DNA of 64,000 nt from Empedobacter stercoris (GTDB lineage: Bacteria; Bacteroidota; Bacteroidia; Flavobacteriales; Weeksellaceae). Under the pieces are notes generated by a model. That model saw only the letters and a program-made list of their open reading frames with translations, was not told the origin of the DNA and made no database searches. The position numbers and the translations under genes are program-made. The stretch lies in assembly GCF_965137335.1 (NCBI RefSeq), contig NZ_CBCRZD010000001.1; one strand, 5' to 3'. Shown here in pieces: positions 27,067 through 36,940 of the stretch (its first letter is position 1; the number at the start of each line of letters is the position of its first letter).

Positions 27067-28527
27067 ATGCCTTTAACAGACAAAATTCTACAAACGGGCT
27101 TCACTTTTGACGATGTGTTATTAGTGCCTGCCTACTCAGAGATATTACCGAACCAAGTATCTCTACAAACAAGATTCACAGACAATATCACACTTAACAT
27201 TCCGATAGTTTCTGCTGCGATGGATACTGTATCCGAAGCAAGATTAGCAATTGCATTAGCACGTGAAGGAGGTTTATCTTTCGTGCATAAAAATATGTCT
27301 ATCGAAGAACAAGCGAATGAAATTGATATGGTAAAACGTTCAGAAAACGGTATGATTTCTGACCCAATCACATTATCGCGTCACCACACTTTACAAGATG
27401 CTGTTCATTTAATGGAGAAATATAAAATCTCTGGATTACCAGTTGTGGAAGATGACAGAACATTGGTTGGTATTATAACAAACCGTGATATTCGTTACCA
27501 AGAAAACTTTGATCAATTGGTCGAAGATGTCATGACAAAAGAAAATATCGTTACATCTGATATTGATACTGATCTTAAAAAAGCGAAAGAAATTCTTTCT
27601 CGTTACCGCATCGAAAAATTACCAATCGTTGACGAAAACAATAAATTAATCGGGTTAATTACAATTAAAGACATTGACAATTTAACAGAATTCCCAAATG
27701 CATGTAAAGACTCTAAAGGTCGTTTACGTGTTGGAGCTGGAGTTGGTGTTGGAGCTGATACGTTAGAGCGTGTTCAAGCCTTGGTTAATAAAGGTGTTGA
27801 CATCGTTGCTTTAGATTCTGCACATGGACATTCTGCAGGTGTAATTAGTAAAGTCGCTGAAGTAAGAAATGCTTTTCCTGGATTAGATATCGTAGGTGGA
27901 AACATTGTAACTGCCGAAGCTGCAAAAGCATTAATAGATGCTGGTGCAAATGCTTTAAAAGTTGGTGTTGGACCTGGTTCTATTTGTACAACTCGTGTTG
28001 TAGCTGGTGTTGGAGTACCTCAACTTTCTGCAATTCATGATGTACATTCTTATGCGAAAACAAGAAATGTATCAATTATTGGAGATGGTGGAATCAAATT
28101 ATCAGGTGATATTGTAAAAGCAGTTGCTGCTGGTGCAAACGTGGTGATGTTAGGAAGTTTATTCGCAGGAACGGATGAAGCACCAGGAGAAGAAATTATT
28201 TTCCAAGGTCGTAAATTCAAAGCCTACCAAGGAATGGGTTCTTTAGCTGCAATGAAACGTGGTTCTAAAGATCGTTATTTCCAAGCCGATGCGAAAAAAT
28301 TAGTTCCAGAAGGTATTGAAGGTCGTGTTCCTCACAAAGGTTCTATTGCAGAAGTTGTTTACCAATTATGTGGTGGTTTACGAGCTGGAATGGGATACTG
28401 CGGAACTCCAACTATTCAAGATTTAATTGAAAACGGAAAATTTGTTCGTATCACAGGTGCAGGTTTAAATGAATCTCATCCGCATGATGTTGTGATTACA
28501 AAAGAAGCTCCTAATTATTCGAATTAA
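27067..28527 (+). CDS. guaB: IMP dehydrogenase
   Basis: GuaB oxidises IMP to XMP with NAD+, the committed step to GTP. The 486-residue protein has the catalytic (beta/alpha)8 barrel, interrupted by two CBS domains (about residues 90-205), the nucleotide-site loop GVGPGSICTTRVVAGVG with the catalytic Cys, GDGGIKLSGDIVKA, and the flap YQGMGSLAAMKRGSKDRY. I chose the ATG at 27067 (MPLTDKILQTGFTFDDVLL) because relatives begin there and the promoter box overlaps the upstream ATG at 27055. Confidence 0.97.
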   Translation: MPLTDKILQTGFTFDDVLLVPAYSEILPNQVSLQTRFTDNITLNIPIVSAAMDTVSEARLAIALAREGGLSFVHKNMSIEEQANEIDMVKRSENGMISDPITLSRHHTLQDAVHLMEKYKISGLPVVEDDRTLVGIITNRDIRYQENFDQLVEDVMTKENIVTSDIDTDLKKAKEILSRYRIEKLPIVDENNKLIGLITIKDIDNLTEFPNACKDSKGRLRVGAGVGVGADTLERVQALVNKGVDIVALDSAHGHSAGVISKVAEVRNAFPGLDIVGGNIVTAEAAKALIDAGANALKVGVGPGSICTTRVVAGVGVPQLSAIHDVHSYAKTRNVSIIGDGGIKLSGDIVKAVAAGANVVMLGSLFAGTDEAPGEEIIFQGRKFKAYQGMGSLAAMKRGSKDRYFQADAKKLVPEGIEGRVPHKGSIAEVVYQLCGGLRAGMGYCGTPTIQDLIENGKFVRITGAGLNESHPHDVVITKEAPNYSN

Positions 28528-28546
28528 TTTGAAAGATTATTATAAT

Positions 28547-28575
28547 AAAAAAGCAGGCTTATAGCCTGTTTTTTT
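28547..28575 (+). terminator. Terminator of guaB
   Basis: The stem AAGCAGGCT / AGCCTGTTT with a seven-T run lies 20 bp after the guaB stop. Confidence 0.8.
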
Positions 28576-28593
28576 ATATCTAAAATTTAGCTA

Positions 28594-28622
28594 TAAAAAA
28601 ACCACCTCAAAAGAGGTGGTTT
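28594..28622 (-). terminator. Terminator of the SusC/SusD transcript
   Basis: The stem AAACCACCTC / GAGGTGGTTT with an A-run on the + strand (T-run on the minus strand) lies 22 bp past the SusD stop. Confidence 0.8.
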
Positions 28623-28643
28623 AATTTATTAATATGATTTTAA

Positions 28644-30233
28644 TTATTTTGCAAAATATAATTTAGAATCAATTTCGTCTTTGTTAGATAATTTGCTAGT
28701 TGCATCTTCCCAACTTTTACCATTCAAAGTTTGTTGAATAGATGGGTATCTTAAACGTGCAGGAATATCTTTCGCGACTACATTTCCAGATCTCTGAGGA
28801 GTAAATGTATAAGTTGTTGTACCATCCATCAATGTACCTTGAGCACCTGGCATCAATAAGATGTCTCCATTTGGATAGCCTGTTCTACGGTATTCATTCC
28901 ATGCTTCATCTGCTTGCATAAATAACGCAATGTATTTTTGTACCAATACATTTTCTTGGTTTGCTGCAGGTAATCCAGCTAAGTAAGTTGTAACGTCAGC
29001 TTTAGCTATTCCCCATTTTTCCATGGATAATTCAATACCTTTCACATATTCTGCCTGGCTCCATCCGTTAAGCTCTGACAAAATGAAGTTAATTTCTGAT
29101 GCTTCAATTAAAACTTCAGGTCTTGTTGAACTAAGTACTTCTTTTGAAAATAAATTAAATTTAGAATAATCTTCAATTTCAGCTTTTAATGAATTTGGAA
29201 TACCATAAGGCGTTCCTACATAATCAGCTAATGCTCCATTTGTGTAGCCTTCATTGTACTCTGCCCAATTTAATCCTTTTGGTGCTGCAAATTTATATAA
29301 ACGAGGGTCCACCTTACTAAATGTACCTTTTTCTCCTTTTAATAATCTTATAAAACTTCTGTTAGGAAAAAAGTCTATACGAGCAGTCCCAGTATAAAAC
29401 ATTTTCCAGAATGGATTACCATTTGCAGATGAATTTTCATAGATTAATTGAGCATTTTCTTCATTCGTTGTAATTACCCCTTTCGCAATTGCATCACTAA
29501 TATGATCATTTGCTTCAGGTAATTTTGATTTCACACGATTTGCAATTCTCAAACGTAATGAGTTTGCAAACTTTTTCCATTTTGCAACATCTCCTTTGTA
29601 TATTAAATCACCTTGTATTCCAGCTTTAGATGAAGATAATTGGATTTCAGCCTCTTTTAATTCATTTAATAAATCCTTGTAAATTTTTTCTTGACTCGCG
29701 TAAACAGGAGTTTTAAATTTATTTATATCTAAGGCTTGAAAATCTGCATCTTGAGATCCAAAAGACCAATAAGGAACATCTCCAAAATGTGTTACCAAAT
29801 TATCAAACGTATAAGCTAACATAATACGTGCAGAAGCAATTGTATTTTCTGCGTCAGCATAGTTATATCTTTTTAAATACTCTGGATCTTGTGCATATTT
29901 TATAATTTGTCTGTAATTAGATGCAGCTCTATATAAATCTAACCAACCAGCTTCAGCTTGATTTGCGTCACGGTATGCATAACGATCCTCATCTAAATAT
30001 ACGTTCTGTGCAGAATATTGCATCCAAGGTAATGAAATACGTGCAGACCACCAACCATTTCTTGTTTCTTCCATCAAGTATCTATTTGTACCATTAAATA
30101 AGGTACCCATAGGAACTTCTTCTGGATTATTTGGATTTTGATTAATTTCTTCAAATTCATTATCGCAACTCGTTAATCCTACAGTTGTGAATCCTAACGA
30201 CAATACAATCAATAATATTTTAACTTTTTTCAT
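28644..30233 (-). CDS. SusD/RagB-family nutrient-binding lipoprotein
   Basis: A 529-residue surface lipoprotein with signal peptide and lipobox LTSC (Cys at residue 23) followed by DNEFEEINQNPNNPEEV. SusD landmarks include ARIMLAYTFDNLVTHFGDVPYW, LRIANRVK, EINFILSELNGW and YIALFMQADEAWNEYRRTGYP. It fits the SusD-like_2 branch. SusD proteins form a lid over the partner SusC channel and bind the nutrient. It follows the susC-like gene by 11 bp. No carbohydrate-active enzyme is nearby, so the ligand (glycan, peptide or other) is unknown. Confidence 0.92.
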   Translation of the reverse strand: MKKVKILLIVLSLGFTTVGLTSCDNEFEEINQNPNNPEEVPMGTLFNGTNRYLMEETRNGWWSARISLPWMQYSAQNVYLDEDRYAYRDANQAEAGWLDLYRAASNYRQIIKYAQDPEYLKRYNYADAENTIASARIMLAYTFDNLVTHFGDVPYWSFGSQDADFQALDINKFKTPVYASQEKIYKDLLNELKEAEIQLSSSKAGIQGDLIYKGDVAKWKKFANSLRLRIANRVKSKLPEANDHISDAIAKGVITTNEENAQLIYENSSANGNPFWKMFYTGTARIDFFPNRSFIRLLKGEKGTFSKVDPRLYKFAAPKGLNWAEYNEGYTNGALADYVGTPYGIPNSLKAEIEDYSKFNLFSKEVLSSTRPEVLIEASEINFILSELNGWSQAEYVKGIELSMEKWGIAKADVTTYLAGLPAANQENVLVQKYIALFMQADEAWNEYRRTGYPNGDILLMPGAQGTLMDGTTTYTFTPQRSGNVVAKDIPARLRYPSIQQTLNGKSWEDATSKLSNKDEIDSKLYFAK

Positions 30234-30244
30234 TTCTTTTTAGT

Positions 30245-33200
30245 TTAGAATTGTAATTTTAAATTCATACCAAATGATCTAGTAGAAGGTAAAGAACCTC
30301 CTTCAAAACCTTGAATATTTCCACTACCTGCAGTAGTCATCTCTGGATCAAAATTCTTATTATCTAACCCCCATGTACCTAAGTTTCTTCCGAATGCACT
30401 AATTACTACATTAGCAAATGGACCTCTAAATTTCTCTGGGAATGCATAAGAAAGTGTTACCTCTCTTAATTTCACATAACTTGCATCAAATACATTTTGA
30501 GCTGCTGGGCCAGAATAATAATGAGGGAAATACTCCATAGCTTCAACTACTTTAGTATTTTGCTCGTAAGTATTAGTTGTTTCATTCCAAACAACACCTT
30601 GTGATACAATTCCATTTTCACGAACACCATTTGCCACAGTTTCTTCCAACATACCTGAATTCATCCCGAAAATATTAGATGTTGAGAAATATTTTCCTCC
30701 TTTCTGAATATCAATCAAGGCACTTAAACTAAATCCTTTGTATGAAAAAGAGTTTCTAATACCTAAGTTATAATCCGGTAAAATAGAACCTAAGTTCTTT
30801 ACTTTACTTGATAAGTATAAACCATCTTCTCCAACGACTTTATTTCCATTGTCATCATAAACAAAATCAGTTCCTCTAATTTGACCATATTTCTCTCCAA
30901 CTGAAGCTACTAATTGAGCATTAAAAGGAGCATTTGTAAGAACTAAATTACTAATACCATCCGTCAATGATAAAAGTTTGTTTTCATTTTTCGAAAAGTT
31001 AAATGATAATCCCCACTCAAACTCTTCTGAACGAATCGGAACAATATTTAACATAGCTTCGATACCTTTGTTTTCCATTTCTCCAGCATTCAAATATTGT
31101 CTATTGTAACCTGTCTCTGGACCAACTTGAACTGGAAAAATTAAATCAGAAGTTTTTTGATTATAATACGTTACATCAAAAGACAATCTACTTTTGAACA
31201 TGGCCATTTCGATACCAACCTCCCATGATTTTTTTGACTCAGGTTTTAAATTTGGATTATTTTTATCTAAACTCATCATAAAATAAGGAGATCCTCCAAA
31301 TGAAACCGAATTATATACATTATTCACATATATATCATTCAATTTGTAAGGATCAGTATCATTTCCTGATTTAGACCATCCTCCACGGATTTTACCAAAT
31401 GTTAACCAATCTTGTTTAACTACTTCAGAGAAAACAAAACTCAATGTTGCAGAAGGATAAAAGAATGAATTATTTGAAGATGGTAATGTAGATGACCAGT
31501 CATTTCTTACACCTAAATCTAAGTATAACATATCCGCAAAACCTAATGAAGCTCCGCCAAAAACAGAGTTAATTCTCTTATGAAATTGTGCATTTGTTAC
31601 AGTTGCAGGTTCAAGACCATTAGAAAGATTATATAAATCTTTAATGATTAATCCACCATTCGTTATTCCATCAATCCATGAATTTTTGAAATCACGTCTA
31701 TTTACCCCAGCAAATGCACTAATACTAAAGCCTTCCCATTTTTTATTGTAGTGAATACGTCCTTCGTAGTTAATCTCAGTTAAATCTCTACGTTGTTCAC
31801 GATAACTTGATGTTGCTTGAGATCCCTCTGCTACTCTTTCTTGTACTTTTAGGTCATAGTGATCAAACATTGCTTTACCAACAGCATATAAACCTGGTAA
31901 GATATCATACTTCAACTCAACGTTACCATACACACGGTTACGTTTATCATTTGATGTATTTTCGTAAATTGTCCAATATGGATTATCAGAATATTTAGGT
32001 GTTGCATCATTCCAAGCAGATCTGTTCCATGTTTTTTGTTCTCCTGTTATTGTTTTATAATTTTTCAAACGTTCGTAATCTAAAGAACGTTGTCCGAATT
32101 GTAACATTTTTTGCATAACAGAGTTATCACCATATCCAATTTCTGGTCTATTAAAAGCGTCAGAAACGATATAATTCATGTTAGCAGATGCAGTAAATTT
32201 ATCATTAAACTTAGTATCAACTGCTAAACCAACAGAAGTTCTTTCTAACTCAGTATTAGGAACGATACCTGATTGATTTACATTAGATAAAGATAAACGT
32301 GCTGTCGTATTCTCATAAGATTTAGAAAATGCTAATGAGTTAGTATAAGTAATACCTGTATTAAAGAATGAATCTACGTCATTTTTAGGTGTCACCCATG
32401 GTGTTTCTACTAAATAATTTGCTGGATCTAACGGATCTAAAGCATCCCATTGTAATACTTTAGTGTTAGCATCATACTTAGGTCCCCAAGATTCATCAAC
32501 TTGGTACGAAACCATATTATATGTTTTACCATTAATTGTTTCTTGATTAAATTTACCTGTGTTCCCTGAACCTGCTCCGTACTGCTTTTGTAGTTTAGGT
32601 AAAATTGCAACTTGTTCCATTGAAATACCTGTATTCAATGTAATTTCATCACGTCCTTTTTTACCTCTTTTTGTTGTAATTAATATTACCCCATTTCCAG
32701 CACGAGAACCATATAAAGCTGTTGCTGGCCCTCCTTTAAGAACACTCATCGTTTCAATGTCATCTGGATTGATATCAAAAGAGGCATCTCCATAATCACG
32801 CCCTCCAGCACCACGTTGTGTATTCGTTGAGTTATAGTTAGAATTATCCAATGGAATACCGTCTACTACAATTAATGGTCTATTTTCTCCTGTAATAGAA
32901 CTAATACCACGCAAAGTAATACGTGCAGACCCTCCAATATTTCCACTAGGAGTAGAAATTTGCGCTCCTGCAACATTTCCTGACAAAGCTGCTAATGGAT
33001 TAGAAGATCTTGAATTTGTTAATAAATCACCTTTTACTTCTTGAGAAGCATATCCTAATGATTTTTTATCACGTGTAATACCTAATGCTGTCACAACCGC
33101 TCCTTCTAATTCCACTGTTTCAGAAGGCTTTAAAGAAACTTTATAATCTGTTCCTGCACCAACCGCAAATGTTTGAGTTGGTAATCCCATTGCTTCTACT

Positions 33201-33412
33201 GTAACCAAATCTCCTTGTTTAGCTTCTATACTAAACACTCCATTCTCATCAGTATAAGCCTCTTTTCCTGATGTTGTTTTTACAACTGCATCAGCAACTG
33301 GAAAACCGTCTGGATCAGTTACAGTACCTGTAACTGTCTTTTCTTGCGCATATAAAGAAGCTCCTAAAAGAAGTCCTCCCAATACAAACAAGTTTTTTAA
33401 ATTTCTCCTCAT
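30245..33412 (-). CDS. SusC/RagA-family TonB-linked outer-membrane transporter
   Basis: A 1055-residue TonB-dependent channel. It has a signal peptide (to about residue 22), a carboxypeptidase-regulatory-like domain (VTGTVTDPDGFPVADAVVKT), the plug with NPLAALSGNVAGAQISTPSG, RGISSITGENRPLIVVDGIPLDN and VLKGGPATALYGSRAGNGVILITTKRG, then a 22-strand barrel ending in MNLKLQF. It imports the nutrient held by the SusD partner using energy from TonB. The pair is transcribed from a recognisable promoter at 33469-33439. Without regulators or enzymes next to it, this is an orphan SusCD unit. Confidence 0.95.
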   Translation of the reverse strand: MRRNLKNLFVLGGLLLGASLYAQEKTVTGTVTDPDGFPVADAVVKTTSGKEAYTDENGVFSIEAKQGDLVTVEAMGLPTQTFAVGAGTDYKVSLKPSETVELEGAVVTALGITRDKKSLGYASQEVKGDLLTNSRSSNPLAALSGNVAGAQISTPSGNIGGSARITLRGISSITGENRPLIVVDGIPLDNSNYNSTNTQRGAGGRDYGDASFDINPDDIETMSVLKGGPATALYGSRAGNGVILITTKRGKKGRDEITLNTGISMEQVAILPKLQKQYGAGSGNTGKFNQETINGKTYNMVSYQVDESWGPKYDANTKVLQWDALDPLDPANYLVETPWVTPKNDVDSFFNTGITYTNSLAFSKSYENTTARLSLSNVNQSGIVPNTELERTSVGLAVDTKFNDKFTASANMNYIVSDAFNRPEIGYGDNSVMQKMLQFGQRSLDYERLKNYKTITGEQKTWNRSAWNDATPKYSDNPYWTIYENTSNDKRNRVYGNVELKYDILPGLYAVGKAMFDHYDLKVQERVAEGSQATSSYREQRRDLTEINYEGRIHYNKKWEGFSISAFAGVNRRDFKNSWIDGITNGGLIIKDLYNLSNGLEPATVTNAQFHKRINSVFGGASLGFADMLYLDLGVRNDWSSTLPSSNNSFFYPSATLSFVFSEVVKQDWLTFGKIRGGWSKSGNDTDPYKLNDIYVNNVYNSVSFGGSPYFMMSLDKNNPNLKPESKKSWEVGIEMAMFKSRLSFDVTYYNQKTSDLIFPVQVGPETGYNRQYLNAGEMENKGIEAMLNIVPIRSEEFEWGLSFNFSKNENKLLSLTDGISNLVLTNAPFNAQLVASVGEKYGQIRGTDFVYDDNGNKVVGEDGLYLSSKVKNLGSILPDYNLGIRNSFSYKGFSLSALIDIQKGGKYFSTSNIFGMNSGMLEETVANGVRENGIVSQGVVWNETTNTYEQNTKVVEAMEYFPHYYSGPAAQNVFDASYVKLREVTLSYAFPEKFRGPFANVVISAFGRNLGTWGLDNKNFDPEMTTAGSGNIQGFEGGSLPSTRSFGMNLKLQF

Positions 33413-33438
33413 TTGTTAAAACATTTTTAAAACTTCTA

Positions 33439-33469
33439 TAAACTTAAGATTTCTATAACATTTACAAAA
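33439..33469 (-). promoter_or_regulatory. Promoter of the SusC/SusD genes
   Basis: On the minus strand, TTTTG (33469-33465) and TAAGTTTA (33446-33439; one mismatch to TAnnTTTG) are 18 bp apart. They end 26 bp upstream of the ATG. Confidence 0.55.
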
Positions 33470-33490
33470 CTTTTTTTCAATAAATTCTGT

Positions 33491-33498
33491 TAAATTTG
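33491..33498 (+). promoter_or_regulatory. -7 promoter box for rnhB
   Basis: A perfect TAAATTTG lies 16 bp before the TTG start of rnhB. No clear -33 partner is seen. The position gives a very short leader and supports the TTG start. Confidence 0.5.
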
Positions 33499-33514
33499 CT
33501 AAAAAAATAAAAAA

Positions 33515-34111
33515 TTGGATAAAGTTTTATCAAATCACGAATACGAAATAGGTTGTGACGAAGCAGGAAGAGGTTGTTTGAGTGGTCCAGTTGTAGCAGC
33601 TGCTGTAATATTAGGAGAAGATTTTGATAATGAAACCATTAATGATTCAAAAAAATTATCAGAAAAAAAAAGAAACTCTTTAAGAACATTTATAGAAGAA
33701 AATGCTAAATATTGGGCAATTGGAATTGTTTGGCCGAATGAAATTGATGAGATAAACATTTTGAACGCAAGTTTTTTAGCTATGCATCGAGCTATAGACC
33801 AATTAAATTGCCGAAAAGATTTTATTATCGTTGATGGGAATCGTTTCAATAAATACAAGGATGTTCCACATGAATGTATTGTAAAAGGAGATGCTAAGTA
33901 TATGAATATTGCAGCTGCCTCTATTTTAGCAAAAACGTATCGTGATGAATACATGGAAAAAATTCACAATGAATTTCCGATATATGATTGGAAAAAAAAC
34001 AAAGGATATCCAACTAAAGCGCATCGTTTAGCGATAAAAGAGTTTGGTCCTACACCGTATCATCGGATGTCTTTTAAATTATTACCCGATCAATTGAGTT
34101 TAGATTTATAA
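33515..34111 (+). CDS. rnhB: Ribonuclease HII
   Basis: RNase HII removes ribonucleotides from DNA and RNA primers. The 198-residue protein has the metal-binding DE pair in GCDEAGRGCLSGPVVAAAVIL, the DSKKLSEKKR motif, the IIVDGN motif and the C-terminal KNKGYPTKAHRLAIKEFGPTPYHRMSF. Start is TTG at 33515: an in-frame TAA lies at 33500-33502 and there is no ATG between it and the first conserved motif. A terminator follows. Confidence 0.95.
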   Translation: MDKVLSNHEYEIGCDEAGRGCLSGPVVAAAVILGEDFDNETINDSKKLSEKKRNSLRTFIEENAKYWAIGIVWPNEIDEINILNASFLAMHRAIDQLNCRKDFIIVDGNRFNKYKDVPHECIVKGDAKYMNIAAASILAKTYRDEYMEKIHNEFPIYDWKKNKGYPTKAHRLAIKEFGPTPYHRMSFKLLPDQLSLDL

Positions 34112-34119
34112 AAAATTAG

Positions 34120-34150
34120 AAAAGGATACAATAAATTGTATCCTTTTTTA
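34120..34150. terminator. Terminator between rnhB and the metalloprotease gene
   Basis: The stem AAAAGGATACAAT / ATTGTATCCTTTT sits between two convergent genes and can act in both directions. Confidence 0.8.
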
Positions 34151-34168
34151 ATGTGCTTCAAATAGTAT

Positions 34169-36367
34169 CTATTTTCTTGTTACTTTTTGTGTGTAACTTC
34201 TTTTATCTGTCTGTATATTCAATAAATAAATTCCTTTTGGATAAGATTCTAAATTAATTTTAATTTCTTTTTTATCTAATTTATTTTTATCAACTAATAT
34301 TTTTCCATTCATATCATAAACTTGATAGCTTACAATATTTTCTTTCGTTGTAATATTTACAAAATCTGTTGTTGGATTAGGGAATATCTTAAATTCGAGA
34401 TTGTTAATATCTGCAAGTCCTAAAGTATTACAATTAATAGAGGCAGCCCATCCTTTTAGTTCTAATCCAGGATCTGAAACGAAACGAACTGTAATAGCTC
34501 CAGAATTATCTGTTGAAACAAATGATCCAGGAATCTGATTACCATTTAGTTTATTCCCATTTTCAAATAATTTACCTGAGCTGGTTCCAATTCCATTGTA
34601 TATACTCATATAATCATAAATTTCATCACCTGCTGGTTCAATATCAAATTCAGTGAATGTGATGGATACTTTTTCTCCTTCAATTGCTGGTTTGAATATT
34701 TTGACAATATTTTCATTTGGAGAATAATTACCATTTGCTCCACCCGAATCGTAATACAAATCTCCGTTGCAATAATCTCCAGGAATTTCTATAATTGTTG
34801 AAACTGTCGATGAGTTTGATGTTTCAGAACATTGATTTGCAACTTCTATTCTGTAATAAGCGTTTTTTTCTAAGTTATCAAACGTTAAAGTTTTAGAAGT
34901 TGTTTCTTTCCATTGTGCTTCTGGAGCACCTATTTTTTGAAATTTATAAATCCATTTTGTCCCTACTTCGTCTTCTATTGTGTAGGTAATACTCAAATCA
35001 TTTAAAACTCCATTTACAGATTTTATGGTTTGTTGACAAGTCATACTACAATCTGTACTTAAACAAACTTTACCATCAACAGTTGCACGAATCAAAGCAC
35101 CTGGTTGTTCACCAAATCCATTCGAAAAGTTAATCCCTACACCTCCTAACAAATGACAATAACTCATAATTGTACCTTTATCGGCATAAGGAATTGGACC
35201 AGTAGGACATGTACCCTCTGCTAAACCAGGATCATAAGTTGGTGCACAACCATCAATTGCAGTACCGTCTCCGTTCCAAGAACATGAATGTGTATGTGGC
35301 GAACCTAAGGCATGTCCCATTTCATGTGTCATTGCCATAATAGTCCACGAATAAACCGGAATATTATTGTACGTCATATTAATTCCAGAATATGCATATC
35401 GATATTGATTATTGCACATAGAATCCAAATAGGCAACAGATGTAGATGATGGATAATTAACCAAGTGAGCAAAATCTCCATCAAAATCAGTTCTTGTAGT
35501 TCTAAATTTATTTAACTGAGCACTATAATTACCAGTGTAAGGATCTTGTTCTGTCCAAATCATTACTTGAGACAATGATGTTCTTATGTAATCGTTTGAA
35601 TAAAGTGTTGCAATATTATTATGAATAGCTGTTAACCAATCTAATGTTTTTGTTTCGTCAGATCCGTTTTGTTTATAAGGAGCATAAGCAATTTCATAAT
35701 ACACACGAACACATCTTTCTGTCATTTCATTTGTCGTATTTTTCAATACTTTTGCATCAAAAGATGGTTTATAATTTTTATTTTCTTCTAGTTGATCTAC
35801 TGCACATTGTACATTATTTTTTGCTTCAACATTATAAGACGAATAGGATACATATTCTTCAGAATCTTTTAATTTACCAATAACCACGTCTCCTAAAGCG
35901 GTAGAAGAAGCCACACCAATTACTTGATCTTTAAAAACAGATAACGCTACCACAGAAGTTTTATCTCCACCAATTATACCTTGATAATATACTCCTGGTT
36001 GATAATTTATTCGTTTGTTATTTTGATCAACTGCTTTAAAATTATCTGTAAACAAGGTTTCATTCTTTACTAATTCTAAGCTAATTTTTCGTCCTTCAAA
36101 AGGAACCTCTAATGTAAAAGAATTTGGTTTTGATTGGTATAGATTAGATAATGCAACTTTTTCTAAATTAAAAACAGAAACTCCTTTTGCAAAGTCCGCA
36201 AACAAATTATTTCCTTTTTGTTGTATATTATCTCCAAATACATTGTAGGATTTGAAACTGCTACTTGTTAATTTAGCTTGATCTACTTTTTTAGCAATTG
36301 GCCTTTCTTGACCAAATGAAAGAGTGCTAAATACAAACGCAATTAATAATAAAATTAATTTTTTCAT
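34169..36367 (-). CDS. Secreted M12B-like zinc metalloprotease with CUB domain and T9SS sorting signal
   Basis: A 732-residue secreted protease. Signal peptide 1-19; propeptide to about 210; reprolysin-like catalytic domain with the zinc motif HEMGHALGSPH (348-358) and Met-turn TIMSYC (399-404); a fibronectin-III-like stretch (about 445-535); a CUB-like domain opening with YCNGDLYYDSGGANGNYSPN (about 537-645); and a C-terminal type A sorting domain (KIFPNPTTDFVNITT to the end KGIYLLNIQTDKRSYTQKVTRK). The last directs export through the type IX secretion system and attachment to the surface. It is a lone transcription unit between terminators. Substrate unknown. Confidence 0.93.
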   Translation of the reverse strand: MKKLILLLIAFVFSTLSFGQERPIAKKVDQAKLTSSSFKSYNVFGDNIQQKGNNLFADFAKGVSVFNLEKVALSNLYQSKPNSFTLEVPFEGRKISLELVKNETLFTDNFKAVDQNNKRINYQPGVYYQGIIGGDKTSVVALSVFKDQVIGVASSTALGDVVIGKLKDSEEYVSYSSYNVEAKNNVQCAVDQLEENKNYKPSFDAKVLKNTTNEMTERCVRVYYEIAYAPYKQNGSDETKTLDWLTAIHNNIATLYSNDYIRTSLSQVMIWTEQDPYTGNYSAQLNKFRTTRTDFDGDFAHLVNYPSSTSVAYLDSMCNNQYRYAYSGINMTYNNIPVYSWTIMAMTHEMGHALGSPHTHSCSWNGDGTAIDGCAPTYDPGLAEGTCPTGPIPYADKGTIMSYCHLLGGVGINFSNGFGEQPGALIRATVDGKVCLSTDCSMTCQQTIKSVNGVLNDLSITYTIEDEVGTKWIYKFQKIGAPEAQWKETTSKTLTFDNLEKNAYYRIEVANQCSETSNSSTVSTIIEIPGDYCNGDLYYDSGGANGNYSPNENIVKIFKPAIEGEKVSITFTEFDIEPAGDEIYDYMSIYNGIGTSSGKLFENGNKLNGNQIPGSFVSTDNSGAITVRFVSDPGLELKGWAASINCNTLGLADINNLEFKIFPNPTTDFVNITTKENIVSYQVYDMNGKILVDKNKLDKKEIKINLESYPKGIYLLNIQTDKRSYTQKVTRK

Positions 36368-36422
36368 ATTTTTTATTTTGTGTTAATTTTGGTAAATATA
36401 TCAAATTTCAAAATTTTAACAC

Positions 36423-36455
36423 AAAAAAAGAGTAGATAAAAACATCTACTCTTTT
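36423..36455 (-). terminator. Terminator of the ddl-coaD operon
   Basis: The stem AGAGTAGAT / ATCTACTCT with an A-run on the + strand lies 24 bp after the coaD stop on the minus strand. Confidence 0.8.
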
Positions 36456-36478
36456 CTATTTTATATAGAATAATTCTC

Positions 36479-36940
36479 TTAAATCCTTACCACATCAGGA
36501 ACCAATATTTCATATTTTCCTCCATTTCTCATCACATCACGAACAATACTCGAACTGATGTACGCTTTACCTGAAGAAGTTAATAAGAAAATAGTTTCGA
36601 TGTTATGGTCTGTAATTGCACGATTGGTATGGGCAATTGCTTTCTCAAATTCGAAATCAGCTGGATTTCGAAGTCCACGTAAAATAAACTGAGCATTTAC
36701 TTCATCGCAGAAATCAACTGTTAATCCATTATAAGACATCACTTCTACATTTCCAAATCTGCTAACAGAATCCTCAATAAACTTAATTCTTTGTTCCAGT
36801 GAAAACATATAATTTTTAGATGAATTTGTTCCAATTGCAACAATTATTTTGTCAAACAACGGAACTGCACGTTCGATAATATCTAAATGCCCTAATGTAA
36901 TTGGATCAAAAGATCCAGGAAAAACTGCTATTCTGTCCAT
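36479..36940 (-). CDS. coaD: Phosphopantetheine adenylyltransferase
   Basis: CoaD adenylates 4'-phosphopantetheine to dephospho-CoA, the penultimate step of CoA synthesis. The 153-residue protein has FPGSFDPITLGHLDIIERA with the TxGH nucleotide motif, a LRGLRNPADFEFE loop, and the ISSSIVRDV end motif. Its start overlaps the ddl end by 13 bp, so the two genes are coupled, an order common in Flavobacteriia. Confidence 0.97.
   Translation of the reverse strand: MDRIAVFPGSFDPITLGHLDIIERAVPLFDKIIVAIGTNSSKNYMFSLEQRIKFIEDSVSRFGNVEVMSYNGLTVDFCDEVNAQFILRGLRNPADFEFEKAIAHTNRAITDHNIETIFLLTSSGKAYISSSIVRDVMRNGGKYEILVPDVVRI

Noticed and set aside
27132..27371. Minus-strand frame inside guaB
   Set aside because: Antisense to the well-conserved IMP dehydrogenase; the open frame follows from guaB codon usage.
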